Positions 1 to 7,150 of a DNA stretch of 18,365 nucleotides are shown here, one piece after another (within the stretch, counting starts at the first letter, position 1; each line of letters begins with the position of its first letter). Origin of the DNA: an uncultured Clostridium sp. (GTDB lineage Bacteria; Cyanobacteriota; Vampirovibrionia; Gastranaerophilales; Gastranaerophilaceae); contig CAUDIU010000034.1 in assembly GCA_958449715.1 (NCBI GenBank), forward strand, positions 1 through 18,365, given 5' to 3'. Under the pieces are notes generated by a model. That model saw nothing but the letters and a program-made list of their open reading frames with translations, ran no database searches and was not told the DNA's origin. A program made the position numbers and the translations under genes.

Positions 1-98
1 AATACCAAGAGTAATTAAAACTTCTGCGAGAGTAAAAGCCTTAGAATAATCTATGTTTCGCGGGGGGGGGGCACTCTCAAAGCTTCTTGTTTAAACAT
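1..98 (-). CDS. Type IV prepilin-like protein, 5' end only, frame broken at a C10 tract
   Basis: Reading from the ATG at 98, preceded by GGAGG at 110-106 (7-nt spacer), the frame gives MFKQEALRVPPPRET and then a stop. After the homopolymer, another frame reads RNIDYSKAFTLAEVLITLGI to the window edge. This is the start of a type IV pilin/pseudopilin N-terminal helix: Phe at +1 and Glu at +5 after the prepilin peptidase site. Ala instead of Gly sits at -1. The pilin frame has a stop at 93-91 and no start codon between that stop and the motif, so the two parts must be one gene separated by a frameshift. Eight or eleven C instead of ten would restore one frame. Such proteins are exported and assembled into pili or secretion pseudopili; the role of this one is unknown. 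Phase variation, a pseudogene or a homopolymer sequencing error could all explain the break. Confidence 0.7.
62..71. repeat. Mononucleotide run, ten G (C10 on the coding strand)
   Basis: Ten G in a row stand out in such AT-rich DNA. The run lies about nine codons inside the prepilin-like gene and exactly separates the start-codon frame from the pilin frame. Runs of this length are prone to slipped-strand mispairing in vivo and to miscounting in sequencing. Confidence 0.9.
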
Positions 99-122
99 TT
101 TTCAACCTCCATGTTTTTTATT

Positions 123-151
123 ATTATTTATTACTTTTGATTTTTTGTCAA
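123..151 (-). promoter_or_regulatory. Promoter of the prepilin-like gene
   Basis: On the minus strand a consensus -35 TTGACA (151-146) is followed, after 17 bp, by AATAAT (128-123), which matches 5 of 6 bases of TATAAT. The expected start near 116 gives a short leader that carries the GGAGG at 110-106. The promoter lies directly downstream of the mutS stop, so this gene need not depend on mutS transcription. Confidence 0.6.
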
Positions 152-153
152 GG

Positions 154-2730
154 TTAATTGAATAAATTAAGTTGCGGAACATCAACGGTTGGAGCATCTG
201 AAGTTTTTTTACGAGTCGCAAGATTATTAGAGTAATCCTTTTGCATTCTCGTCATTAAATCTTGAGATCTTTTAATTACAGCGCTTGGAAGGCCTGCCAT
301 TTTAGCAACTTGGATACCGTAACTTTTGCTAGCTCCGCCTTGAACTATTTTTCGTAAAAATTCAATTTCTCCGTTTTCTTCGCTAATAGTAATTCTGTAG
401 TTTTTAATTTGCGGATAAGTTTTTGTCATTACATTTAATTCATGGTAATGGGTTGCAAAAATACATCTTGCTTTAATTTTAGTTGCAATATATTCGGCAA
501 CTGACCAAGCTATTGCAACACCGTCATATGTACTTGTGCCTCTGCCTATTTCGTCAAGTAAAATGAAACTTCTTTCTGTCGCAGAGTTTAAAATACAAGC
601 TGTTTCAATCATTTCTACCATAAATGTAGATTGCCCTAATGTTAAATCATCTGAAGCGCCTACACGTGTGAAGATTTTATCTATAACTCCGATTTTTGCA
701 TAATCTGCAGGAACCCATGAGCCTATTTGTGCTAAGATTGCAATTAATGCATTTTGTCTCATATATGTAGATTTACCCGCCATATTAGGACCTGTTAATA
801 TCATAAATTGGGTAGAATCTGCAGAATTGCATTTTAATTCCAAATCGTTTGCGACATATTCTCCAAGTGGAAGTATCTTTTCTAATACAGGGTGACGTCC
901 GTTTTTAACAATAAAATCATCAGATTCATCAATTATAGGTTTGCAGAAATTATTTTCTGCAGCAGTTTGTGCAAGACCTGTATATACATCACATTTTGCA
1001 ATGCAATCTGCTATTTCTCTAATTTTTGAAACAAACTCTTTTGAATATTCTCTGAAATCACAGAACAGTTTATATTCAAGTTCTGTAGATTTGAATTTTG
1101 CAGATAGTACATCATCTTCATGTTTTTTCAATTCTTCTGTGATAAATCTTTCCCCGTTTGTAAGCGTTTGTTTTCTGATATAGCCTTCTGGGATTTGATT
1201 AAGATATGAATTTGAAATTTCTATGAAGTAGCCAAATACTTTATTAAATCCAATTTTTAAGGATTTAATTCCAGTTCTTTCTTTTTCTTTTTCTTCAAAA
1301 TCTTTTAGCCAATTTTCTCCGCCTGAAAGTAATTCTCTGAAGTAATCAAGTTCTCCTGATACGCCTTCTTTTATAATTCCACCCTCTTTGATTAGAGCTG
1401 ATGCATTTTCTGAAATTGTTCTATCAATTAAATTTGTGTATTCTGCAATTTCATCTTTATATTGTCCAATTTGAGAAAGAGGGTTAAATTCAAGAGATTC
1501 TGTCGCATCTAATAAGTCAGGTAACATCATTAATGATGCTTTTAAACTTAGAAAATCTTTAGGATTTGCTGAACTGTTTGACATTCTTGTAGCAAGTCTT
1601 TGAATATCATAAATTTTTTCAAGTAAATTAGAGATATTTATTCGCTCGTCTGTTTTTTCAACAAGTTCAGTAATACAATTTTGACGGCTTTGAATATCTT
1701 CAATTCTTTTTAACGGCTGGCATATCCAATTTTTAAGAAGTCTTGCTCCCATATTGGTTTTAGTCTTATCCACAGCCCATAAAAGAGAACCGAATTTATT
1801 TTTATCTCTCAAAGTTTCAGTAAGTTCAAGATTTTTTCTTGTGCTTCCGTCCAAAATCATATATTCAGAAAGCTCATAAGGCTCAATTCTTTCAAATTTT
1901 GGAACATTGTCTTTTAAAGTTTCCCAAACATATGCAAGTAATGCACCTGCCGCTCTAAAACCTATTTTGTATCTATCGTATCCAAATGATTCTAAGCTGT
2001 TTGCCTGGAATACTGCTTTAAGATTGTTTTCTGCAAAATTCGCATCAAATACTGATGATGGGATTTTTGAACAGTTATAGATTTTTGTAATTTCTTCAGG
2101 TAAATCAATTTTTTCATCAGGTACAATTTGAAAAGGCATAATTTTTTGTTTTACTGATGGTCCTATAACTTCAGCAGGAGATATTCTTGTTAATTCTGCT
2201 AAAATGAGTTCATAATTTGCTTGAGTAACCTTAAATTCTCCAGTTGATATATCAGCGTATGAAAAACCCCATATTCCGCTTTTTTCATCTTTGAATAATG
2301 CACAAATGTAGTTATTAGAATTTTGTTGCAAAAAATCACTTTCAGTAAGTGTGCCTGATGTGATAATACGAGTAACCCCTCTTTTGACAAGTCCTTTTGC
2401 AAATTTTGGGTCTTCCAACTGATCGCAGATTACTACTTTGTAATTTTTTTGAACAAGTTTTTCAATGTAATTATTTACGGCTTTGGCAGGAATACCTGCA
2501 AGTGGAATTCTTCCAAATTTCCCTTGTTCTCTTCCTGTTAAAGTTAATTCCAATTCTTTGGACATAGTTACGGCATCTTCAAAAAATGTTTCGTAAAAAT
2601 CCCCTAATCTGTATAAAAGAATTTTATCTTGGTTTTGATGCTTAATCTTTAAATATTCCTGCATTGCAGGAGTTAAGTCTTCTACCTTAATATCAGCCGT
2701 ATTGATATGATTGATTTCTGCCTTTTTCAT
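154..2730 (-). CDS. mutS: DNA mismatch repair protein MutS
   Basis: MutS recognises mispaired and short insertion/deletion loops in DNA and starts mismatch repair in the cytoplasm. The 858-residue product has the mismatch-contacting Phe-x-Glu motif at F45-Y46-E47 (RLGDFYETF), a Walker A loop GPNMAGKST at 647-655, Walker B LLDEIGRGT with D726-E727, and the ATHYHEL segment near the end. It closes with PQLNLFN; QLNLF resembles the pentapeptide by which proteins bind the sliding clamp. The length is normal for MutS1. An in-frame TTG at 2766 would add 12 residues, but it has no ribosome site and coincides with the -35 box, so the ATG at 2730 is preferred. No Shine-Dalgarno precedes that ATG, and the -10 box is placed for leaderless transcription. 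The gene is divergent from the one at 2768. No mutL is visible here. Confidence 0.97.
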   Translation of the reverse strand: MKKAEINHINTADIKVEDLTPAMQEYLKIKHQNQDKILLYRLGDFYETFFEDAVTMSKELELTLTGREQGKFGRIPLAGIPAKAVNNYIEKLVQKNYKVVICDQLEDPKFAKGLVKRGVTRIITSGTLTESDFLQQNSNNYICALFKDEKSGIWGFSYADISTGEFKVTQANYELILAELTRISPAEVIGPSVKQKIMPFQIVPDEKIDLPEEITKIYNCSKIPSSVFDANFAENNLKAVFQANSLESFGYDRYKIGFRAAGALLAYVWETLKDNVPKFERIEPYELSEYMILDGSTRKNLELTETLRDKNKFGSLLWAVDKTKTNMGARLLKNWICQPLKRIEDIQSRQNCITELVEKTDERINISNLLEKIYDIQRLATRMSNSSANPKDFLSLKASLMMLPDLLDATESLEFNPLSQIGQYKDEIAEYTNLIDRTISENASALIKEGGIIKEGVSGELDYFRELLSGGENWLKDFEEKEKERTGIKSLKIGFNKVFGYFIEISNSYLNQIPEGYIRKQTLTNGERFITEELKKHEDDVLSAKFKSTELEYKLFCDFREYSKEFVSKIREIADCIAKCDVYTGLAQTAAENNFCKPIIDESDDFIVKNGRHPVLEKILPLGEYVANDLELKCNSADSTQFMILTGPNMAGKSTYMRQNALIAILAQIGSWVPADYAKIGVIDKIFTRVGASDDLTLGQSTFMVEMIETACILNSATERSFILLDEIGRGTSTYDGVAIAWSVAEYIATKIKARCIFATHYHELNVMTKTYPQIKNYRITISEENGEIEFLRKIVQGGASKSYGIQVAKMAGLPSAVIKRSQDLMTRMQKDYSNNLATRKKTSDAPTVDVPQLNLFN

Positions 2731-2739
2731 AGTTATAAT
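2711..2739 (+). promoter_or_regulatory. Promoter of the gene at 2768
   Basis: TTGATT (2711-2716), 17 bp, perfect TATAAT (2734-2739). Most of it lies inside the first codons of mutS. The expected start near 2746 leaves a leader of about 22 nt with AAGGA at 2756-2760. It overlaps the mutS promoter, so the two may not be occupied at the same time. Confidence 0.6.
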
Positions 2740-2766
2740 AATAGTATAACATGATAAGGATTTCAA
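2738..2766 (-). promoter_or_regulatory. mutS promoter, probably leaderless
   Basis: On the minus strand TTGAAA (2766-2761), 17 bp, TATTAT (2743-2738). Seven bases separate the -10 box from the mutS ATG at 2730, so transcription should begin at or next to the start codon. The -10 hexamer overlaps by two bases that of the opposing promoter at 2711-2739. Confidence 0.5.
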
Positions 2767-2767
2767 T

Positions 2768-3367
2768 ATGGGTTGTTTAAAAAATATTTTGAGAGCAATA
2801 ATCCTTACACTGGCTGTAGTTGGTTTTATGGCATTGGGCGGTAAAGAACTTGTCAGTGGATTAATTAATAATTATATAAATCCCCCAAAAGATACCATGC
2901 TAGAAAGAGCTCAAAAAGTTGGAGATTTTTCTAAAATAAATGATGAATTTGAAATTGAAAGAGCTGCTGGGATTATGGGCTATAATGCTGTAGTTGCTGA
3001 GCATAAAGCATCTGGTCAAAAAATGTTTGTTGTTGATTCTGGTGATAAGGATATTTTAACTGTTGAAGATATTAAATCTAACAATGTAGAAGAAAAATTA
3101 TACAAAGCTATTAGCAAAGTTAAATATCAAGCAGTGTCTGTAGAAGATTTAAAAGTCACAAAACATGGCACAATGCATTCATATGGGAAAGAAGTCCCAT
3201 ATGTTAAGTTTGAAGCAAGAATTAAAAAACTTCCGATTGGTGATGTCGGTGGTATAATTTCTGTAGCAGAAACAAAGGATGGAGAATCAAGATTATTGAT
3301 TTCTGCAAACGAAAAAAGTAAATATTCTCAGTTAATTTCAGATGAATTTTTCAAAAAAATAAAATAA
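2768..3367 (+). CDS. Unrecognised membrane-anchored protein, 199 aa
   Basis: I do not recognise this family. The product starts MGCLKNILRAIILTLAVVGF: a short positive N-terminus and a hydrophobic segment at about residues 7-24, best read as a signal anchor. There is no lipobox, and Cys3 is too early for one. The remaining 170 or so residues are soluble and mixed alpha/beta in character (for example KYQAVSVEDLKV and VPYVKFEARIKKL), with no catalytic motif I can name. They would face the outside of the inner membrane if the segment is an N-in anchor. The start is fixed by AAGGA 7 nt upstream. The gene is divergent from mutS, and tRNA-Leu begins 6 bp after its stop, so the two may share a transcript. 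It may be a lineage-specific envelope protein. Confidence 0.85.
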   Translation: MGCLKNILRAIILTLAVVGFMALGGKELVSGLINNYINPPKDTMLERAQKVGDFSKINDEFEIERAAGIMGYNAVVAEHKASGQKMFVVDSGDKDILTVEDIKSNNVEEKLYKAISKVKYQAVSVEDLKVTKHGTMHSYGKEVPYVKFEARIKKLPIGDVGGIISVAETKDGESRLLISANEKSKYSQLISDEFFKKIK

Positions 3368-3373
3368 TCAGAT

Positions 3374-3455
3374 GTCTGGGTGGCGGAATTGGTAGACGCG
3401 CATGATTCAGGTTCATGTAGAGAAATCTTTGTGGGTTCAAGTCCCATCCCGGACA
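3374..3455 (+). tRNA. tRNA-Leu, anticodon CAG
   Basis: The acceptor stem GTCTGGG pairs with CCCGGAC (one G-T pair) and is followed by discriminator A. The anticodon stem CATGA/TCATG closes a 7-base loop TTCAGGT, giving anticodon CAG, which reads CUG. The D-arm core GGCGGAATTGGTAGACGCG is typical of bacterial tRNA-Leu. There is an extended class II variable arm with an AGA/TCT stem and a T-arm around GGGTTCAAGTCCC. CCA is not encoded. It starts 6 bp after the stop of the gene at 2768, with no obvious promoter of its own, so it is probably cut from a joint transcript. Confidence 0.95.
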
Positions 3456-3492
3456 ATTATAATTTATTTAATGCATTTTAATTGGTATATTC

Positions 3493-3521
3493 TTGAAATA
3501 TATTTTAATATTTGATATAAT
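3493..3521 (+). promoter_or_regulatory. Promoter of the 79-residue protein gene, probably leaderless
   Basis: TTGAAA (3493-3498), 17 bp, TATAAT (3516-3521). Six bases separate the -10 box from the ATG at 3528, so the predicted transcript starts at about the A of the ATG. No Shine-Dalgarno is present upstream. Confidence 0.6.
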
Positions 3522-3527
3522 ATTTAT

Positions 3528-3767
3528 ATGAGTGATTATTATGATTTAATGAGAATAGTTGATAAAGAAGTAATCAATGTAAAAGATTTACATAGAATTA
3601 CTAATGATGAGCTTGTTTCTCAAATTAGTGAAATAAAAGCAGCCCCAAAACGTAAAAATTATTTTAGATATGAAATAAAATTGACTAATGGTGAAATTTA
3701 TTTTGTTTTTGTTAAAAAACCTTGGTATATGATATTATTTGGGGATAAAAAACAAAATAATAAATAG
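3528..3767 (+). CDS. Unrecognised small protein, 79 aa
   Basis: A small soluble protein beginning MSDYYDLMRIVDKEV and ending FGDKKQNNK. It has no signal peptide. It shows a strand-rich centre (YFRYEIKLTNGEIYFVFVKK) followed by the hydrophobic patch PWYMILFG. I recognise no family. It is supported as real by the near-consensus promoter immediately upstream and by an open frame filling the gap between tRNA-Leu and ricT. An alternative ATG at 3549 has no ribosome site either. The stop is one base from the convergent ricT stop, leaving no room for a separate terminator between them. Confidence 0.7.
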   Translation: MSDYYDLMRIVDKEVINVKDLHRITNDELVSQISEIKAAPKRKNYFRYEIKLTNGEIYFVFVKKPWYMILFGDKKQNNK

Positions 3768-3768
3768 T

Positions 3769-4692
3769 TTAAACGTTTCCTGTTGAACTGTTTCTATCAT
3801 CTTCTAGTTGTCTGATATCAATGTTGTCATTATCATCTGTATATGTATTCATTACAGGGATATCAATTTCAACGTTAACATCTGCGTCAACCATTTCAAT
3901 ATCACCTTTAGGAAATTCTTTTGTTTTACCATCTTCCATTTTAACAGCAACTTTACCACTTAGGAATTGAAGATAGCAAACTTTACCAAGTCCATCTGGA
4001 GTCATTACTGATGATCCAACAGGAGGCATACCTTTGGCAGCTTCGATGTAATTTGAATATTCGTATGTCAGGCAACATAGAAGTCTACCGCAAGTTCCTG
4101 AAATTTTTCCTGGAGCAATAGGCATTCCTTGGTCTTTTGCTAGTTTAACGTTAATTGTTGCAAATTTTCTAAGAAAACTTGAACAGCAAAATGGTCTTCC
4201 GCATACACCGCTACCTTCTAATATTGAAGTTTCGTCTCTTACTCCAATGTGTCTTAAGTCTATCCTAACTCGAGTAAAAACTTGAGTTAGATCTTTAAGT
4301 AATGCTCTGAAATCAACTCTTTCTGGTGCAGTATAATAAAAAGTTATTTTTCTTTTATCAAAAGTTATTCTGCATTGTACAAGATTCATATTTAATTTAT
4401 GCTGTTGAACAAGTGCTTGGCATTTAAAAAACGATTGAACTTCTTCTTTTTTTATTTCTTCTAAAGTTTGAAGATCTCTTTGAGATAAAGTTCTAATTAC
4501 AGGAAAAGGTTCAGGTTTATTATCGCTTTTTTCCCATAGTTTTGAAATTTGAGAGTTTACAACAAACGCTTTTAGAGCTTCTTCGCCTTTTTCTGTTCTT
4601 ACAAGTACCATCTGTCCATCTTCAATGTGAATTGTTTCTGGGACATCAAGTAGGTAAAATGTGTTTTTTAAATATTTTACAGCATATTTCAT
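3769..4692 (-). CDS. ricT: PSP1-domain protein RicT (YaaT-like)
   Basis: A 307-residue member of the PSP1/YaaT family. In Bacillus subtilis RicT works with RicA and RicF as an iron-sulfur complex that supports RNase Y-dependent mRNA maturation and affects sporulation and competence. The signature is a double Cys region: GVCGRPFCC (C164, C169, C170) and GTCGRLLCC (C201, C206, C207), the presumed Fe-S ligands, followed by the LTYEYSNY segment. An acidic tail of roughly 45 residues (ending DDRNSSTGNV) extends past the usual core. The start ATG overlaps the gpsA stop as TAATG, which suggests translational coupling. No ricA or ricF partner is in the window. Function in this organism is inferred from the family; the family call itself is firm. 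Confidence 0.9.
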   Translation of the reverse strand: MKYAVKYLKNTFYLLDVPETIHIEDGQMVLVRTEKGEEALKAFVVNSQISKLWEKSDNKPEPFPVIRTLSQRDLQTLEEIKKEEVQSFFKCQALVQQHKLNMNLVQCRITFDKRKITFYYTAPERVDFRALLKDLTQVFTRVRIDLRHIGVRDETSILEGSGVCGRPFCCSSFLRKFATINVKLAKDQGMPIAPGKISGTCGRLLCCLTYEYSNYIEAAKGMPPVGSSVMTPDGLGKVCYLQFLSGKVAVKMEDGKTKEFPKGDIEMVDADVNVEIDIPVMNTYTDDNDNIDIRQLEDDRNSSTGNV

Positions 4693-5693
4693 TATACGTA
4701 TCTTTCTTCTTCTTTTAATTTTCTATTCATTAATTTTTCAAGTAATGCTTTTGGAGTGATATCTGTATAAACTGCTTCATATATAGCGTTTGATACTGGA
4801 ACTTCAATATTTAATTTTTTTGCAAGTTCACAGATTGCTTTTGATGTTTTTACTCCTTCTGCTACAGAACCTAATTCTTTAAGGATATCATCAATTTTTT
4901 TACCTTTTGCAAGCATTGAACCTACTGTGTAATTTCTAGACATTGGACTTGAGCAAGTTGCAATCAAGTCTCCCATTCCTGATAAACCATATAAGGTAGA
5001 TGGATTTGCTCCAAGATTAATGCTAACACGAACTATTTCAGCCATTCCGCGTGTTAACAATGATCCTGCACAATTGTCTCCAAGTCCCATTGTATGAGCA
5101 AAGCCTGAAGCAATTGCAATTACGTTTTTTAAAGATCCGCCAAGTTCTACCCCAATTACATCTGTATTTGTGTATAATCTGAATTTAGAAGGAACATTTA
5201 ACGCTTTTTGTACAAATTCTGCAACTTTTATATCTTCGCAAGCTACAGATGCAGCAGTAGGTAGTCCTGCTAAAACTTCTTTTGCAAGTGTAGGACCTGA
5301 TAATATTGCTAGTTTTTGTTCCGGCAATACATCTTTGATAACTTCTGACATTCTCATCAATGAAGGTAATTCGATACCTTTTGATGCATTGACTAGAATT
5401 TGTTCCGGTTTAATTCCTGCTTCTTTTAATTTTTCACAAACATCTCTTGTTCCAGATGTTGCAACTACTGATAAAATTATATCTGCGTTTTTAATAGCTT
5501 CTTTTAAGTCAGATGTTATTTCAACTTTATTATCAAGTTGAACTTCTAGAGGTTTTGAACAATGTTTATTTATTTTTAAATCATCTGATAAATCTTGTTC
5601 TCTACCCCATACTGTTATATTTTCAAAGTTGTTTGTTAAAAGCCAAGCTAATGTTAGCCCCCAACATCCTGCACCAAGTACTGTTAATTTCAT
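4692..5693 (-). CDS. gpsA: Glycerol-3-phosphate dehydrogenase [NAD(P)+]
   Basis: This cytoplasmic enzyme reduces dihydroxyacetone phosphate to sn-glycerol 3-phosphate, the backbone of membrane phospholipids. The 333-residue product has the N-terminal dinucleotide-binding loop GAGCWG (residues 7-12), NASKGIE with K105, SGPTLAKEV, and the catalytic-lysine segment GGSLKNVIAIASG with K189. Its length is normal. The frame can also be opened two codons earlier at a TTG (5699), which sits closer (5 nt) to AAGGAG at 5710-5705. The ATG at 5693 (11 nt) gives the family's usual N-terminus, MKLTVLGAG, and is preferred. The ribosome site overlaps the murQ stop and the gpsA stop overlaps the ricT start, so murQ, gpsA and ricT are tightly coupled. 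Confidence 0.95.
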   Translation of the reverse strand: MKLTVLGAGCWGLTLAWLLTNNFENITVWGREQDLSDDLKINKHCSKPLEVQLDNKVEITSDLKEAIKNADIILSVVATSGTRDVCEKLKEAGIKPEQILVNASKGIELPSLMRMSEVIKDVLPEQKLAILSGPTLAKEVLAGLPTAASVACEDIKVAEFVQKALNVPSKFRLYTNTDVIGVELGGSLKNVIAIASGFAHTMGLGDNCAGSLLTRGMAEIVRVSINLGANPSTLYGLSGMGDLIATCSSPMSRNYTVGSMLAKGKKIDDILKELGSVAEGVKTSKAICELAKKLNIEVPVSNAIYEAVYTDITPKALLEKLMNRKLKEEERYV

Positions 5694-5709
5694 CTTCAAG
5701 CTTTCTCCT

Positions 5710-6603
5710 TTATATTGCCTGACTTATGTGTAATAGTTTTCTTAATACACCGCCATGTTTTTTTAGTTCTGCCCTTGCTTTTTCTACACTCATTTTCATT
5801 TTGATTGATATGATTGCTGTCTTAATTTCCCAATCGCATTTTAAAAGGGTTGAAAGAGCTTCGCTGTGAGGAACATCTGCAATTTGGGCAACTATTCTAA
5901 TAGCTCTATCTTTTAATTTTTCGTTGGTAGCTTTAAGGTCAATCATAAAGTTTTCATAGGTTTTACCTATTTTAATCATAGCACCTGTTGTTAGCATATT
6001 TAAAATCATTTTTTGAGCAGTTCCTGCTTTTAATCTTGATGAGCCTGCAATAACTTCGGGTCCTACTTCTGCACAAATAACAAGTCCTGCTTCTTCTGCA
6101 ATTTTCCCTTTAGAGTTGCAAGTAACTCCAATTGTTTTACAATTTACTTCTTCTGCTCTTTTTAATACTCCTTGTAGGTATTTGGGATTTCCACTTGCAG
6201 AAATTACTACCGCAACGTCTTGTTCTTCTAAGATTTTTGCATCGTCGTATCCTAAATCAAAATTATCTTCAGCTCCTTCAATAGAATGTCTAAGAGCTTT
6301 ATCACCACCAGATATAAAACCTTGTACTAATTCAGGAGAAACACTGAATGTTGGAGGACATTCTGATGCATCAAGAACTCCTAATCTTCCTGATGTTCCA
6401 GAGCCAAAATAAAAAAGTCTTCCACCTCTTAAAAATTGTTTAGCAATTAAATCAATAGCTTTTGCGATATTTTCAGTTTCTTCTTCTACAGCAAGAGCTA
6501 CTAGTTTATCTTCTTCATTCATTTTTCTAACAATTTCAATGGTAGGTAGAATGTCAATATCTTTAGTATTTTCGTTTCTGTATTCAGTAATAATGTCACT
6601 CAT
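5710..6603 (-). CDS. murQ: N-acetylmuramic acid 6-phosphate etherase
   Basis: MurQ cleaves the lactyl ether of MurNAc 6-phosphate to give GlcNAc 6-phosphate and D-lactate, allowing cell-wall amino sugars to be recycled. The 297-residue product has the SIS-fold phosphosugar signature FGSGTSGRLG (residues 66-75) and DASECPPTFS with E81. E112 in EGAEDNF corresponds to the second active-site glutamate of the E. coli enzyme. Also present are SASGNPKY and GSSRLKAGTAQK. The length matches E. coli MurQ. The start has a GGGG-type ribosome site a few bases upstream. No MurNAc transporter (murP) or AnmK kinase is adjacent, so the source of substrate is not shown. It lies between ribH and gpsA. Confidence 0.96.
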   Translation of the reverse strand: MSDIITEYRNENTKDIDILPTIEIVRKMNEEDKLVALAVEEETENIAKAIDLIAKQFLRGGRLFYFGSGTSGRLGVLDASECPPTFSVSPELVQGFISGGDKALRHSIEGAEDNFDLGYDDAKILEEQDVAVVISASGNPKYLQGVLKRAEEVNCKTIGVTCNSKGKIAEEAGLVICAEVGPEVIAGSSRLKAGTAQKMILNMLTTGAMIKIGKTYENFMIDLKATNEKLKDRAIRIVAQIADVPHSEALSTLLKCDWEIKTAIISIKMKMSVEKARAELKKHGGVLRKLLHISQAI

Positions 6604-6656
6604 ATTTTCCCCTTTTTCTCTGATTTACATCAGCTTTTTATATTTTATAATAAACA

Positions 6657-7118
6657 CTAAACTAATTTTAATAAATTAGCCATTTCAATTGCAGCTTTTG
6701 CAGCATCAGAACCTTTATTACCAGCTTTAGTTCCAGCTCTTTCAATGGCTTGTTCTATATTTTCTGTTGTTAAAACTCCAAAAATTACAGGGACTTCTGT
6801 TTGTAAACTTACCTGAGCTATTCCTTTAGATAATTCAGCACTTACGTGTTCATAATGAGTTGTTGCTCCTCGAATTATTGCGCCTAAAGTAATTATAGCG
6901 TTATATTTTTTAGTTTTAGCGAATTTCATAGCTGCAAGAGGAATTTCAAAAGCTCCCGGAACTTTTACTATATCGATATTTTCGTCAGATACTCCATGAC
7001 GTTTTAATTCATCAATAGCTCCTGATAAAAGTTTTGAGCCTATGAAATCATTAAATCTTGATATAATTATACAAAATTTTTCATTACCTGCTACTAATTG
7101 ACCTTCGTATGTTTTCAT
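6657..7118 (-). CDS. ribH: 6,7-dimethyl-8-ribityllumazine synthase
   Basis: RibH condenses 5-amino-6-ribitylamino-uracil with 3,4-dihydroxy-2-butanone 4-phosphate, the penultimate step of riboflavin synthesis. The 153-residue product shows SRFND (20-24), VPGAFEIP (53-60), GAIIRGATTHYEHV (79-92) with catalytic-region H88, VIFGVLTTE, and AGTKAGNKGSDAA near the end. All are standard and the length is typical. It is not in a rib operon here: no ribD, ribE or ribBA is adjacent. It is probably the first gene of a unit running into murQ 53 bp downstream. GGAG at 7129-7126 is the ribosome site; the upstream promoter and palindrome are listed separately. Confidence 0.97.
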   Translation of the reverse strand: MKTYEGQLVAGNEKFCIIISRFNDFIGSKLLSGAIDELKRHGVSDENIDIVKVPGAFEIPLAAMKFAKTKKYNAIITLGAIIRGATTHYEHVSAELSKGIAQVSLQTEVPVIFGVLTTENIEQAIERAGTKAGNKGSDAAKAAIEMANLLKLV

Positions 7119-7128
7119 TTTTTCTCTC

Positions 7129-7150
7129 CATTGTGTCTATAGATACAATG
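7129..7150. promoter_or_regulatory. 22-bp palindrome at the ribH start, possible operator
   Basis: CATTGTGTCTA and TAGATACAATG form two abutting 11-base arms, complementary at 10 of 11 pairs. The expected ribH transcription start (about 7144) falls inside it, and its end overlaps the GGAG ribosome site. With no loop and no T-run it looks like a binding site for a dimeric regulator rather than a terminator. No regulator gene is nearby. Confidence 0.5.

Noticed and set aside
941..1183. Plus-strand open frames lying over mutS, ricT, gpsA, murQ, ccdA and the rpo genes (this one as example)
   Set aside because: They are antisense shadows of strongly supported conserved genes, without ribosome sites or recognisable products.
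2731..2766. Twelve-residue N-terminal extension of MutS from TTG at 2766
   Set aside because: There is no ribosome site; the TTG is the -35 box of the likely mutS promoter, and family homology begins after the ATG at 2730.
6604..6630. CTGAT/ATCAG hairpin between ribH and murQ as a terminator
   Set aside because: It has only five base pairs, and its T-run is on the plus strand where nothing is transcribed. On the minus strand it lacks a U-run.
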